From Porphyromonadaceae bacterium (GTDB lineage Bacteria; Bacteroidota; Bacteroidia; Bacteroidales; Dysgonomonadaceae): a stretch of 64,000 bases of DNA. Both the position numbers and the translations under genes were made by a program. Below are positions 34,708 to 43,561 of the stretch, one piece after another. The notes beneath the pieces are model-generated. The model did no database searches. It was not told the origin of the DNA and was given only the letters and a program-made list of their open reading frames with translations. Where the stretch lies: contig JAJFTO010000014.1 in the NCBI GenBank assembly GCA_021372865.1, positions 62,001 through 126,000 on the forward strand. Reading direction: 5' to 3'. Positions within the stretch are counted from its first letter, which is position 1. Every line of letters begins with the position of its first letter.

Positions 34708-37536
34708 ATGAATAAGCAACAAAATAACAATTACGATACGCTGGTCATCGGAGGTGGCATTGCAGGTCAGGAGGCAGCATTGAGTCTGGCAGATATGAAT
34801 CATAAGGTACTCCTGGTGGAAAAAGGACTTTCCATCGGAGGCAAGATGATTCAATTGAGTAAGGTGTTCCCGACACTCGACTGTGCCGCGTGCATCACCA
34901 CGCCCAAAATGTCAGAAACAGCACGACATCCCAATATCACGCTGATGCTGAACAGCGAGATTGACGGAATCAGTAAAACGGCGGACGGTGATTTCGATGT
35001 CAACATCACCAACAAACCGCGTTATGTAATTAAGGAAAACTGTACGGGATGTCAGGAATGCGAGGTAGTATGTCCCGAAGTGCGCAGTGATGAATACAAT
35101 ACAAACCTTGCAGGCCGCAAAGTGGCATATATTCCCTTTAGCCTTGCTAACCCGCGTATAGCCACCATCGACCGGCAGGGTCATTCGGCACCCTGTATCA
35201 ATGCATGTCCGGGAGGTGTCAAAGCATACGGATACATCACACTGGCCCGCAACGGTCAGTACGAGGAGGCGATGAAACTTCATCTGGAGGACATCCCTTT
35301 TCCCGGAAGTCTGGGACGTGCCTGCTATCATCCTTGTCAGAATGCCTGTACACGGGGTATGGTGGAAGAGCCGGTAGACATCCGGAAAATAAAACGGTAT
35401 TTCTCCGATTGGTATTATGAAAAATACCCGCAGGCCCCTTCGGTGGAAATAAAGGAAAAAACAGGAAAGAAAGTCGCCGTAATCGGTTCCGGCCCTGCCG
35501 GCATAACCGCGGCCTATCACCTGGCGCTAAAGGGACATACCGTAACCATCTTTGAAGCGGCTCCGGCAGCCGGTGGCATGCTGCGTTTGGCTTTGCCTTC
35601 ATACCGCGCGCCAAAGGACATAGTGGACAGGGATTTACAAAACATCACCGTATTGGGTGTAAACATAGAGGTAAACAAAAAAATAACCGATCTGAAATCA
35701 CTGAAGGAACAGGGTTATGATGCCGTGTTTGTGGGTACCGGTACACACAAGGCAACCGCTTCGGGGACGGAAGGGTCCGATTTGAAGGGCGTAGTAGATT
35801 GTCTGACTTTCCTTCGTGAAGCAAATATCGGCCAGCGCGAAGACTTGACCGGCAAAAAAGTGATGGTGATCGGTGGTGGAAATACAGCCATTGATGCCGC
35901 ACGGACATCACTGCGTCTCGGTGCCGAAAAAGTCATTGTGGTGTATCGCCGCAGCCGTGAAGAGATGCCCTGTTTTGCCCCGGAAATCGAAGAGGCAGAA
36001 GAAGAAGGCGTAGAGATCAGTGTGCTTCGTAATCCGGTACAATACATCGGCGAAAACGGGCAACTCACACAAATCCGACTGACGAAAATGCAGCTGGGAA
36101 AGAAGGACGCCAGTGGTCGCCGCAGTGCAGAACCTGTTGCAGGATCGGAATACACGGAAGCGGTGGATTATGTGATTGAAGCCATCGGGCTGCGTGCCGA
36201 TACCGCTGCATTCGGCGGACAAGTAGAGCTGAACAGGTACGGCACCATCCGCACTGATACCACGACGTTGCAGACATCGGTGGATTATATTTTTGCCGGA
36301 GGGGATACCGTCACCGGATCCACCACGCTGATTGAAGCGGCAGGACAGGGGAAGAAAGCGGCTTTCTACATGGACAAATGGCTGCGCGGATTACAGATGT
36401 ACGATTTTGAAGAGGGTGACAAGCTTCCCGCCATCGACAAACAGATCGTTTTGAACAGATTTAAAGGCGAGAAGCGTCCGCAGGTGAAAAATGCGGTGAT
36501 GCCCACGGCTGAACGGGCCCGCAGCTGGGAAGAAGTGGAAAAGACATTTACAGAGGAAGAGCTGAAGGCGAGTACACAGCGCTGTCTCGATTGCAGCAAC
36601 TGCCGCGAGTGTCACCAGTGCGTGAATATCTGCCCGGCCAATGCGATCGATTTTTCACAAAAGACAAAATCAGTAGAGGTCAAGGCTAAATCGGTGGTCG
36701 TTACCACAGGCTACAAACTATTCCCGCCATCGGCCAAGCCCAATTATGGTTATGCGAAATATGCCAACGTCATTGATGCGATGCAGATGGACCGACTGAT
36801 CGCTCCCACGCGTCCATTTAACAATGTACTTCGTCCGGGTGACGGGAAAGTTCCCGACAACATTGCCTACATTCTCTGTACGGGATCGCGTGATTCGGCC
36901 ATCGAAAACGGTGGATGCGGATCCGATTGCAGCAACAACCCCATCTGTTCCCAGATTTGCTGCATGTATTCCATCAAGCAGGCACAATTATTGATGGGTG
37001 CACTGCCCATGGCGGATATCACCATTTACTATATGGATATTCGTGCTTTCGGTAAAGGGTACGAGGAGTTCTTCCAACAGACCAAAGGAATGGGTACGAA
37101 CTTCGTGAAGGGTAAAGTGGCAAAAATCCGCGAAACAGACGACGGTAAAGGTGATTTGATTGTGCGATATGAAGATGTGACCAAAGGAGTCGTGAAAGAA
37201 GCCCGACACGATCTGGTCGTTCTTTCCGTAGGGGTGATACCGAATAAGGAGGTACCCCATATGTTCAGGGGAGAAATACTGGAGCTTGATGATTTCAATT
37301 TCGTCAAACAAACAGACGAACTGGTGAGTCCCGCCCTGACCAGCATCGAGGGTGTGTTTGTCGCAGGCGCCGCATCGGGACCGAAAGATATCCCCGATTC
37401 AATCCTGTCGGCCGGTTGTGCCGCATCGGAGGTGGCCGGATACCTGAGCCGGAAAGAAGCACTTCTGGATGACAAAAAAGGTCGCTTCACAATCATGCAG
37501 CAGACGACAAAGGGAAAATCTATTTTACAACAGTAA
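34708..37536 (+). CDS. HdrA-like flavoprotein with inserted GltD/NfnB-type domain
   Basis: A 942-residue protein with three parts. First comes an HdrA/QmoA-like N-terminus: FAD fold GGGIAG (15-20), Cys59/Cys62 in FPTLDCAACITTPKM, and a 4Fe-4S site at Cys112, 115, 118 and 122. Residues about 155-575 form a glutamate-synthase small-subunit-like module: Cys163, 167, 206, 210, 214, FAD motif GSGPAG (260-265), NAD(P)H motif GGGNTA (389-394). Then HdrA resumes, with Cys626-642 holding clusters and a final FAD element GVFVAGAASGPKD. It probably takes electrons from NAD(P)H and passes them to the next subunit. No selenocysteine or frameshift is seen. Confidence 0.88.
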   Translation: MNKQQNNNYDTLVIGGGIAGQEAALSLADMNHKVLLVEKGLSIGGKMIQLSKVFPTLDCAACITTPKMSETARHPNITLMLNSEIDGISKTADGDFDVNITNKPRYVIKENCTGCQECEVVCPEVRSDEYNTNLAGRKVAYIPFSLANPRIATIDRQGHSAPCINACPGGVKAYGYITLARNGQYEEAMKLHLEDIPFPGSLGRACYHPCQNACTRGMVEEPVDIRKIKRYFSDWYYEKYPQAPSVEIKEKTGKKVAVIGSGPAGITAAYHLALKGHTVTIFEAAPAAGGMLRLALPSYRAPKDIVDRDLQNITVLGVNIEVNKKITDLKSLKEQGYDAVFVGTGTHKATASGTEGSDLKGVVDCLTFLREANIGQREDLTGKKVMVIGGGNTAIDAARTSLRLGAEKVIVVYRRSREEMPCFAPEIEEAEEEGVEISVLRNPVQYIGENGQLTQIRLTKMQLGKKDASGRRSAEPVAGSEYTEAVDYVIEAIGLRADTAAFGGQVELNRYGTIRTDTTTLQTSVDYIFAGGDTVTGSTTLIEAAGQGKKAAFYMDKWLRGLQMYDFEEGDKLPAIDKQIVLNRFKGEKRPQVKNAVMPTAERARSWEEVEKTFTEEELKASTQRCLDCSNCRECHQCVNICPANAIDFSQKTKSVEVKAKSVVVTTGYKLFPPSAKPNYGYAKYANVIDAMQMDRLIAPTRPFNNVLRPGDGKVPDNIAYILCTGSRDSAIENGGCGSDCSNNPICSQICCMYSIKQAQLLMGALPMADITIYYMDIRAFGKGYEEFFQQTKGMGTNFVKGKVAKIRETDDGKGDLIVRYEDVTKGVVKEARHDLVVLSVGVIPNKEVPHMFRGEILELDDFNFVKQTDELVSPALTSIEGVFVAGAASGPKDIPDSILSAGCAASEVAGYLSRKEALLDDKKGRFTIMQQTTKGKSILQQ

Positions 37537-37548
37537 GGAAAAACGACG

Positions 37549-39753
37549 ATGAGACAAAGAATAGGTGTATATATATGCCATTGCGGCGGAAATATTTCCG
37601 ACTATGTGGATGTGGAAGAACTAAGTAAGATGTTCCACGAGGAAGATGGTGTGGTCGTTTCAAAAGATGTCATGTTTGCCTGTGCCGACTCCAACCAGAA
37701 GGCGATGGTGGAGGATATTCAGAAATACAACCTGGATGCGATTGTGGTGGCATCCTGCTCTCCAAAGCTACACCTGCACACGTTCAGGGCAGTAGCCGGA
37801 AGGGCCGGACTGAACCCGAACAACTATGTGCAGGTGAATATTCGCGAGCAATGTTCATGGCCCCACAGCGACCGTCCGCGGGAAGCAACGGTGAAAGCCG
37901 CCGGATTAATCCGTGCAGGCATCAACCGTGTCGCATATTCCGAAGCGCTGGACAGCATCGAAATTGAAGTCAAAAAAGCGGTCATGGTGATCGGCGCGGG
38001 TATTTCGGGCATGAAAGCAGCCATCGACCTGGCACGCGCAGGCAATGAAGTGTATCTGGTGGAGAAAGATTACTTTGTGGGCGGCCACATCGCGCAGCAG
38101 GAAAAACTCTTCATGACGGGACAAAGCGGCAAGGAGATTGTGAAGAAATTGTATGATGAAATAAAAACATACAAAAACATCACTGTTTTTACCGGAGCAA
38201 CCATCGGGAAAGTGACGGGCAGCCTGGGCAGTTTTAACATCGAGATAAAGGTGAAACCACGCTATATCAATGGTAAGATGGATAAACAGTCCGTGAAAAG
38301 GGTGATGGATGATTGTCCGGTCACGGTCAGGGATGCATTCAATGAAGGCCTTACAACGAGAAAAGCGATCTATAAAAATTATCCCGAAGCATTGCCCGAT
38401 GTACCGGTTGTGGACATGGGAGCCCTCAGGGATCACCCCGATTTTCTGGAAAAGCACAAGGCTGTCATCAATCCGAACGAACAGGAGGAAACCATTGCCT
38501 TGCTGGCAGGATCGGTGCTTGTCACTACGGGGTTTGACAATTACGAACCCAAAGAGGGTGAGTTCGGCTATCAACAAATCCCGAATGTGATCACGCTTCC
38601 CCAGTTGAACCGGTTGATGGAATTATCACCTGAAAAGCTGGTTTACAACGGAAAAGAGATCAAAAGTGTGGCGTTTATCTACTGTGTGGGCAGTCGTCAG
38701 AAAAAAGGCGACAACAAATACTGCTCCCGCCAATGCTGTACTTCCACCATGTATACGGCATTGCAGCTGAAAGAGAAATACGGAAAGATCCAGAACTACC
38801 ATCTCTACCGCGATATACGTACCTATGGCAAACAGGAGATTCTGTATGACCGCGCATCGAAACAGGGCGACTTGTTTTTCAAATACGAAGAAAAGGAAAT
38901 GCCGACGGTGGAAATGAATGGTAAAACGATCACACTGAAGGTGAAAGACTATCTCACAAGCAAAAAGGAGATGGAAATAGCGCCCGATCTGGTCGTTCTC
39001 GTCACCGGCATGGTGGCACGGGCCGATGCACCGCATATCTCCGAACTGTTTAAAATTCCTATTGGGAACGATCGGTTCTTCAATGAGATACACCCAAAGC
39101 TGAAACCGGTGGAGACGGTGATCAAGGGGGTTTACATCGGGGGAACCTGTCAGGGCCCGAAAAACGTGAGCGAGTCGGTGCAATCCTCGCTGGCTGGTGC
39201 CTCCAAGATCACAGCTTTGCTGAAAAGCGGCACCGTAATGGGAGACCCGGTGGTGGCACGCGTGGATGCCGATGTCTGTACCTGGTGCGGAAAATGTGCT
39301 GAAGTGTGCGATTATACTGCCATCAGGGAGATTGTCACCGAAGCGGGGAAACATATTGCAGGTGTGAACAGGGGTGTTTGCACGGGTTGTGGTATCTGTG
39401 CCCCGGTATGTCCTGTGAATGCCATTGAAGTAGCCAAGTATACCGATCACGAAATAGAGGCGATGATTGATGGTTTTGCTGCAGCAGTGGAAATCAGCGA
39501 AGAAAAGGCTTCTGCTGTGAGCGAAGAGAAAGAGGATTTTGTGGCAGCACACATGAGAGAATATCCACAGATATGGAAAGATATCCTCGACACCCTCGAC
39601 ACAGAGAAAAAAACGATTCCCGAAGTGGCAGACATTCTAAAGATTGCTCCCGAAATGGTCACCTGGCACCTGATGACCATGAACAAATACGGCGTGGTAT
39701 CCCCTGCAGGAACAAACGAAAAAGAAGAGTATTATTATTACAAAATGAAGTAA
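37549..39753 (+). CDS. Second HdrA/QmoB-like flavoprotein with extra C-terminal domain
   Basis: A 734-residue HdrA-type protein: N-terminal IGVYICHCGGNISDYVD, FAD fold GAGISG (149-154), Cys-rich SRQKKGDNKYCSRQCCTS, and two 4Fe-4S ferredoxin motifs (CTWCGKCAEVC and CTGCGICAPVC, about residues 575-622). In place of the MvhD-like domain that QmoB carries, residues about 675-734 look like a small winged helix (IPEVADILKIAPEMVTWHL). It lies 12 bases after the first HdrA-like gene and 1 base before the membrane subunit, so translation is likely coupled. Confidence 0.87.
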   Translation: MRQRIGVYICHCGGNISDYVDVEELSKMFHEEDGVVVSKDVMFACADSNQKAMVEDIQKYNLDAIVVASCSPKLHLHTFRAVAGRAGLNPNNYVQVNIREQCSWPHSDRPREATVKAAGLIRAGINRVAYSEALDSIEIEVKKAVMVIGAGISGMKAAIDLARAGNEVYLVEKDYFVGGHIAQQEKLFMTGQSGKEIVKKLYDEIKTYKNITVFTGATIGKVTGSLGSFNIEIKVKPRYINGKMDKQSVKRVMDDCPVTVRDAFNEGLTTRKAIYKNYPEALPDVPVVDMGALRDHPDFLEKHKAVINPNEQEETIALLAGSVLVTTGFDNYEPKEGEFGYQQIPNVITLPQLNRLMELSPEKLVYNGKEIKSVAFIYCVGSRQKKGDNKYCSRQCCTSTMYTALQLKEKYGKIQNYHLYRDIRTYGKQEILYDRASKQGDLFFKYEEKEMPTVEMNGKTITLKVKDYLTSKKEMEIAPDLVVLVTGMVARADAPHISELFKIPIGNDRFFNEIHPKLKPVETVIKGVYIGGTCQGPKNVSESVQSSLAGASKITALLKSGTVMGDPVVARVDADVCTWCGKCAEVCDYTAIREIVTEAGKHIAGVNRGVCTGCGICAPVCPVNAIEVAKYTDHEIEAMIDGFAAAVEISEEKASAVSEEKEDFVAAHMREYPQIWKDILDTLDTEKKTIPEVADILKIAPEMVTWHLMTMNKYGVVSPAGTNEKEEYYYYKMK

Positions 39754-39754
39754 T

Positions 39755-40813
39755 ATGGCGAAAGTAAATCCTGAATTTGCAAAAGAATTAACAAAATACG
39801 GTGTTGACGACTTCAACGCATGTTTTAACTGCGGAAATTGTACGGCCACCTGCTCTCTATCCACCAACGACAGTTCATTTCCACGGGAGATGGTACGTTA
39901 CACCACGCTGGGTTTGGAAGATGAGCTCAGGTCATCGCTAAAGCCCTGGGAATGCTACTACTGCGGCGAATGTTCCAAAGAGTGTCCCCGTCAGGCCAAT
40001 CCGGGCGAGTTGATGATGTCGCTGCGGCGATGGCTCACGGCACAATACGACTGGACCGGGCTCTCAGGTCTGCTCTACCGCTCGTTGACACTTTCCATCG
40101 CGGCGTTGCTGCTGGTGGCTGCCGGGGTCTTCTTCTTTGCCCGATCGGTAAACTTTGAAGCTGAGACATTGCTTCATACCGGTCACCGCTTCGAGATGCT
40201 GGCTATCGCCACCGTCTTCCTGGTGATCTTTGTTCCCAACCTGTTGCGGATGTGGTATTTCACTGTTGTGAAAAATGGGGTAAAAGCACCACTAAAAAGC
40301 TACGTCACGGCTCTCTCCGAGCTTTTTATCCACATGTTCACCCAGAAAAAGGCAAAAGATTGCGACGAGAAAGACAATTTCCGCTGGCTGGAACATATGG
40401 TGCTGGTCTTCGCCTATCTGTCGCTTCTCTTCACCACTGTTTTCCTCAACTGGTTCGGCACGGAAAGCCTTTTTGTCGTCGTGCTCGGGTATGTGGAAAG
40501 TCTGTTGATCTTTGTCATCACCGTCCATTTCGTTTCGGGCAGGATAAAACGGAACAAGGCGCTGAACACGTTTTCTCAACCTTCCGACTGGCTCTTTGTG
40601 ATCTGGCTGTTGCTGATGGGACTGACCGCATTTGTAGTGCGTCTCTTTATCGACCTGCACATTCTCGAAAACAATATCTGGATGTACCTGATCCATCTGA
40701 CTGTTTTGGCACAATGGGCGCTGATCATTGTCCCCTTCGGCAAATGGACCCACTTCCTGTATCGTTCGTTTGGGCTCTATTTTGTCAAAATAAAAGCGAT
40801 GCAGAAGTCTTAA
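39755..40813 (+). CDS. QmoC/HdrC-like membrane iron-sulfur subunit
   Basis: A 352-residue protein. The N-terminus carries two 4Fe-4S motifs (Cys23, 26, 29, 33 and Cys67, 70, 73, 77), like HdrC. From residue 105 there are about six transmembrane helices with several His (RWLEHMVLVFAYL, VHFVSGR, IHLTVLAQWALI), resembling a cytochrome-b-like quinone module as in QmoC. The CCG domain of HdrB/HdrD, which holds the heterodisulfide-reducing cluster, is absent. It probably links the cytoplasmic flavoproteins to menaquinone. It is the last gene of the operon and is followed by a terminator. Confidence 0.87.
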   Translation: MAKVNPEFAKELTKYGVDDFNACFNCGNCTATCSLSTNDSSFPREMVRYTTLGLEDELRSSLKPWECYYCGECSKECPRQANPGELMMSLRRWLTAQYDWTGLSGLLYRSLTLSIAALLLVAAGVFFFARSVNFEAETLLHTGHRFEMLAIATVFLVIFVPNLLRMWYFTVVKNGVKAPLKSYVTALSELFIHMFTQKKAKDCDEKDNFRWLEHMVLVFAYLSLLFTTVFLNWFGTESLFVVVLGYVESLLIFVITVHFVSGRIKRNKALNTFSQPSDWLFVIWLLLMGLTAFVVRLFIDLHILENNIWMYLIHLTVLAQWALIIVPFGKWTHFLYRSFGLYFVKIKAMQKS

Positions 40814-40843
40814 GCCGGAGACAAGAAATATTTTATTATTACG

Positions 40844-40877
40844 AACGGGGTTCTCTGAAAACGGGAATCCCGTTTTT
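40844..40877 (+). terminator. Terminator of the Hdr/Qmo-like operon
   Basis: AACGGGGTTC can pair with GGAATCCCGTT (one G-T pair), ending in a T tract (40873-40877). It lies 31 bases after the operon's last stop. Confidence 0.65.
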
Positions 40878-41097
40878 ACCACATAGTCAGACAACAACAG
40901 GTAGACCCTCTCAACTGTCTGTCAATAAATTCACACGCTGCGGGAGGAGAATTATAACTGAAAATAATATCTTTACAGCAATCATTAAACTTTTCCCTAT
41001 GATGGGAGGGACAATCGGGATGCAAGAAAATTGACATTGACCGTAGGAAAAAGTTTTTTTTATTGTCAAACTCACCAATGAATGGCAAACAACGCGA

Positions 41098-41634
41098 ATG
41101 TCGGACGAACAACTGATCAAGGAAATTACATCAGGTAACCATGCTGCCTTTAAAAGCCTGATGGAGAAATACCAGCTGCAGGTATTTCGTACCGTCATGG
41201 GCTTTGTCCACACGAAAGAAGATGCGGAAGAGGTTACTCAGGATATCTTTATCAGGGTATACCAGTCGCTTTCATCCTTTCACCACGACGCGGAATTTTC
41301 CACCTGGCTCTATAGAATTACCGTCAACATGAGCCTCAACTTTCTTCGCAGTAATAGAAAAAACCGGCTCCTACAATCCCTCGAAGCCATCTTTTCTTAT
41401 CGCAGCGAAGAGAAAACCCCGCTGGAGGAGATGGAGCAAGCAGAACGCGACAGACGCATCCGGATGGCAATAGATGCCCTTCCTGAAAAACAGCGAATGG
41501 CCTTTGTCCTGAGCCGTTATGAGGAGTTGCCTCAGAAAAAGATCGCTGAGGTGATGAACCGTACCGAGGGGGCCGTGGAGCAGCTGCTGCAAAGAGCGAA
41601 GGAGAATCTGCAAAAAAAATTGAGTAAACCGTAG
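41098..41634 (+). CDS. ECF-type RNA polymerase sigma factor
   Basis: A 178-residue sigma-70 family protein of the extracytoplasmic-function class. Region 2 is seen as EDAEEVTQDIFIRVYQSLSSF and FSTWLYRITVNMSLNFLR, region 4 as ALPEKQRMAFVLSRYEELP and the HTH KIAEVMNRTEGAVEQLLQRAK. It probably directs its own operon. Downstream come a small membrane protein (possible anti-sigma), a CpxP-like sensor and an EF-hand-like protein, so an envelope or metal stress signal is plausible. Confidence 0.9.
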   Translation: MSDEQLIKEITSGNHAAFKSLMEKYQLQVFRTVMGFVHTKEDAEEVTQDIFIRVYQSLSSFHHDAEFSTWLYRITVNMSLNFLRSNRKNRLLQSLEAIFSYRSEEKTPLEEMEQAERDRRIRMAIDALPEKQRMAFVLSRYEELPQKKIAEVMNRTEGAVEQLLQRAKENLQKKLSKP

Positions 41635-41764
41635 GAAAATGGCAGAGTGATTGTCTAATTATTTTAAGAGTGAATAAAAAATAAAACGGGCAAGTTTATG
41701 CAGTCACGCATGTGAATCATGAATAAATTAAGCAGTCGAAAACAAACAAAGACAATCGGTCGTA

Positions 41765-42058
41765 ATGAAAACAGAACAACATATTGACGAGTTTATCCGG
41801 CGTGAAAAGGAGACGATTCCCAATCCATACCTCTCCACACGGGTCATGGCGAAAATTGAAGGGTTGGAAAAAGTGAAGAGCAAAAAAGCTTCTCTCTGGC
41901 CGGCTCTTGCCCTTGCAGCCAGTATCGCAGCAGTCGCTTTTCTGGGGGTTTCCATTGGAAACAGCTATGTGGAAAGCGGAACGCCAGAAAAGATATTGAA
42001 TATCAACGACAGACAGATTGAGAATTTAGTCTATTATAATCTTGATGAGAATGAATAA
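41765..42058 (+). CDS. Small single-span membrane protein, possible anti-sigma factor
   Basis: A 97-residue protein with a soluble 40-residue N-terminus (EQHIDEFIRREKETIPNPYLS), one transmembrane helix (about 42-62, LWPALALAASIAAVAFLGVS) and a short periplasmic tail. Its size, topology and position after the ECF sigma factor suit an anti-sigma factor, but no ZAS or other recognised anti-sigma motif is seen. It overlaps the start of the next gene. Confidence 0.7.
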   Translation: MKTEQHIDEFIRREKETIPNPYLSTRVMAKIEGLEKVKSKKASLWPALALAASIAAVAFLGVSIGNSYVESGTPEKILNINDRQIENLVYYNLDENE

Positions 42059-42614
42059 GACAATAAAAATACTCTGGTGTGTCATCGTACTGCTGGTCAT
42101 GTTGAATCTGACAACCATCGGCACCATTCTCCTTCGGAACCGTGAGAGCAGCAGGGACAATACCGCCATTGTACTCGATGAGAACCAGCAGAATCCGCTC
42201 ACCGGCAGATACTTCCGACAGACACTCGGCTTCGATGATGAGCAAATGAACATTTTCAGGGAGGCACACCGCTCTTTTCAATATAGGGCGAACGATTTGA
42301 TCTTCGGGATGGATTCCCTGAAGAACGAAATGTTTGCGGAACTGAACAGCCCTACACCCGACACAATCCGGCTGAACGATCTTTCAGAAAAGCTGGGGAG
42401 TCGCCATGCCGAGCTGAAAAAAATCACCAATGCTTTTTATCTTCAACTGAAAACTGCATGCGACGCCACACAATGTGACAAACTGCAACAGGCTTTCCTT
42501 CCACTTTTCCGTGACGGCACCATGAACCGGGGCGGAGGTTATCAATGGAATGACAGTACCGGCAGAGGTCAGGGAAACAGACACCGTTACGGCCGCCAGG
42601 GAAGAGGAGAATAA
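42045..42614 (+). CDS. CpxP/Spy-like periplasmic heavy-metal-sensor-type protein
   Basis: About 189 residues. An uncleaved N-terminal helix (IKILWCVIVLLVMLNLTTIG) anchors a helical periplasmic domain (FDDEQMNIFREAHRSFQYRAND, SEKLGSRHAELKKIT) similar to the periplasmic heavy-metal sensor/CpxP group. Two Cys (ACDATQC) and an Arg/Gly-rich tail follow. The start is at one of two close ATGs (42045 or 42051), inside the end of the preceding gene, suggesting coupling. It is probably part of the sigma-factor stress module. Confidence 0.72.
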   Translation: MRMNKTIKILWCVIVLLVMLNLTTIGTILLRNRESSRDNTAIVLDENQQNPLTGRYFRQTLGFDDEQMNIFREAHRSFQYRANDLIFGMDSLKNEMFAELNSPTPDTIRLNDLSEKLGSRHAELKKITNAFYLQLKTACDATQCDKLQQAFLPLFRDGTMNRGGGYQWNDSTGRGQGNRHRYGRQGRGE

Positions 42615-42759
42615 GGTAAGTAAACGGCTATGAAAATTGATTCGGAAAATGCGTGAAGAATAATTGAAGAATAATAATTTTGAATAAAACGAGGTAAATA
42701 GATAAAAAGAACAAAGAATCAATATTGAACAAAACAACAAACATTTAAAATCAAGAAAA

Positions 42760-43203
42760 ATGAGAACAAAAATTTTTATTTCAGCATTGGCAGTAATACT
42801 TTCAGTCGGCGTAGCTTCCGCACAGGAGCAGGATAAGAAAGAGAAGGCCACCACTACGCAGCAAGGTCCCGCCTTTGTGGACAAAAACAACAATGGCATT
42901 TGCGACAATTTCGAGAAGGGAACACCCGGCAATCCGAATGCCAACGGGAAGCAACGCCTCCTCGACGGTAGCGGCAAGGGAAAGGAAATGTGTTGCGGCA
43001 TGCGGAACGGACGCGGCAGCGGCGGCAGAAACTTTGTGGATGCCAATAAGAACGGCGTTTGTGACCATTATGAAAACGGAACGACCGGACAGGGACGTGG
43101 TCCTGGAAAAGGCGCCGGCCTTCGCAACGGAAAAGGTGGGCAGGCAAATTTTGTCGATGCCAACAACAACGGCATCTGTGACCGTAGAGAAATGAAAAAA
43201 TAA
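42760..43203 (+). CDS. Secreted protein with three Cys-bearing EF-hand-like loops
   Basis: A 147-residue protein with signal peptide MRTKIFISALAVILSVGVASA. Three repeats occur: DKNNNGICDNFE (41-52), DANKNGVCDHYE (94-105) and DANNNGICDRRE (133-144). Each matches a 12-residue EF-hand loop (Asp1, Asn3, Asn5, Gly6, Asp9, Glu12) with Cys at position 8. The flanking helices of a true EF-hand are lacking; Gly/Arg/Lys-rich linkers and a CC pair (Cys78, Cys79) separate the loops. Calcium or other metal binding is likely. A TAATTTTG box at 42675-42682 may drive it separately from the sigma operon. Confidence 0.8.
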   Translation: MRTKIFISALAVILSVGVASAQEQDKKEKATTTQQGPAFVDKNNNGICDNFEKGTPGNPNANGKQRLLDGSGKGKEMCCGMRNGRGSGGRNFVDANKNGVCDHYENGTTGQGRGPGKGAGLRNGKGGQANFVDANNNGICDRREMKK

Positions 43204-43210
43204 TCGGGAT

Positions 43211-43238
43211 AATCGGGAGACAACTCCCGATTATTTTA
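43211..43238 (+). terminator. Terminator after the EF-hand-like gene
   Basis: AATCGGGAG (43211-43219) pairs perfectly with CTCCCGATT (43224-43232) around ACAA, followed by a T-rich tract. It starts 8 bases after the stop codon. Confidence 0.8.
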
Positions 43239-43263
43239 TATTTTTATTCCGGTTTTCCTAACA

Positions 43264-43295
43264 TTGTTAAACCAAAACAAAAAAGTGTATATTTT
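43264..43295 (+). promoter_or_regulatory. Possible promoter of the PqqD-led operon
   Basis: TTG (43264-43266) and TATATTTT (43288-43295) are separated by 21 bases. The -7 box differs from TAnnTTTG at its last base. It lies 14 bases before the first gene. Confidence 0.35.
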
Positions 43296-43309
43296 TTAAA
43301 CAGATACCT

Positions 43310-43561
43310 ATGAATATACGAAAAAACATAGCGATCAGCGAAACAGGATTCATCTTTAATCCGCTCACCGGAGACAGCTTCAGTGTAAACGAGACCGGCC
43401 TGTTTGTCCTTCAGAAGTTGAAAGAGGAAGAAAATGAAGAAACGATACTGAAAGCGTTTCAGGAAGAATTTGAGCTTGACAGGAACACCGCCGAGATAGA
43501 TCTGAACGACTTCCTGTCGATGTTGAAGAGCTACCAGCTCACCGCATATGAAGAAGCGTAA
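43310..43561 (+). CDS. PqqD-family protein (RiPP-recognition-like)
   Basis: An 83-residue protein with a PqqD-like winged-helix outline: IAISETGFIFNPLTGDSFSVNETGLFVLQKL, then helices EETILKAFQEEFELDRNTAEIDLNDFLSML. PqqD-type domains bind leader peptides in peptide-modifying pathways, but many stand-alone members have unknown roles. It overlaps the following ATP-grasp gene by 14 bases, so the two are translationally coupled. No PQQ genes are near. The family call is by pattern. Confidence 0.75.
   Translation: MNIRKNIAISETGFIFNPLTGDSFSVNETGLFVLQKLKEEENEETILKAFQEEFELDRNTAEIDLNDFLSMLKSYQLTAYEEA

Noticed and set aside
38626..39552. A 308-codon minus-strand open frame opposite the QmoB-like gene
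   Set aside because: It is antisense to a clear iron-sulfur flavoprotein gene and is rich in His and Cys, as expected for a shadow frame.
33187..40813. A true methanogen-type heterodisulfide reductase
   Set aside because: No CCG-domain HdrB/HdrD subunit is present, so CoM-S-S-CoB reduction is not supported.
40252..41034. A 260-codon plus-strand open frame overlapping the QmoC-like gene
   Set aside because: It runs mainly inside the QmoC-like gene in another frame, has no recognisable domain and an improbable composition.
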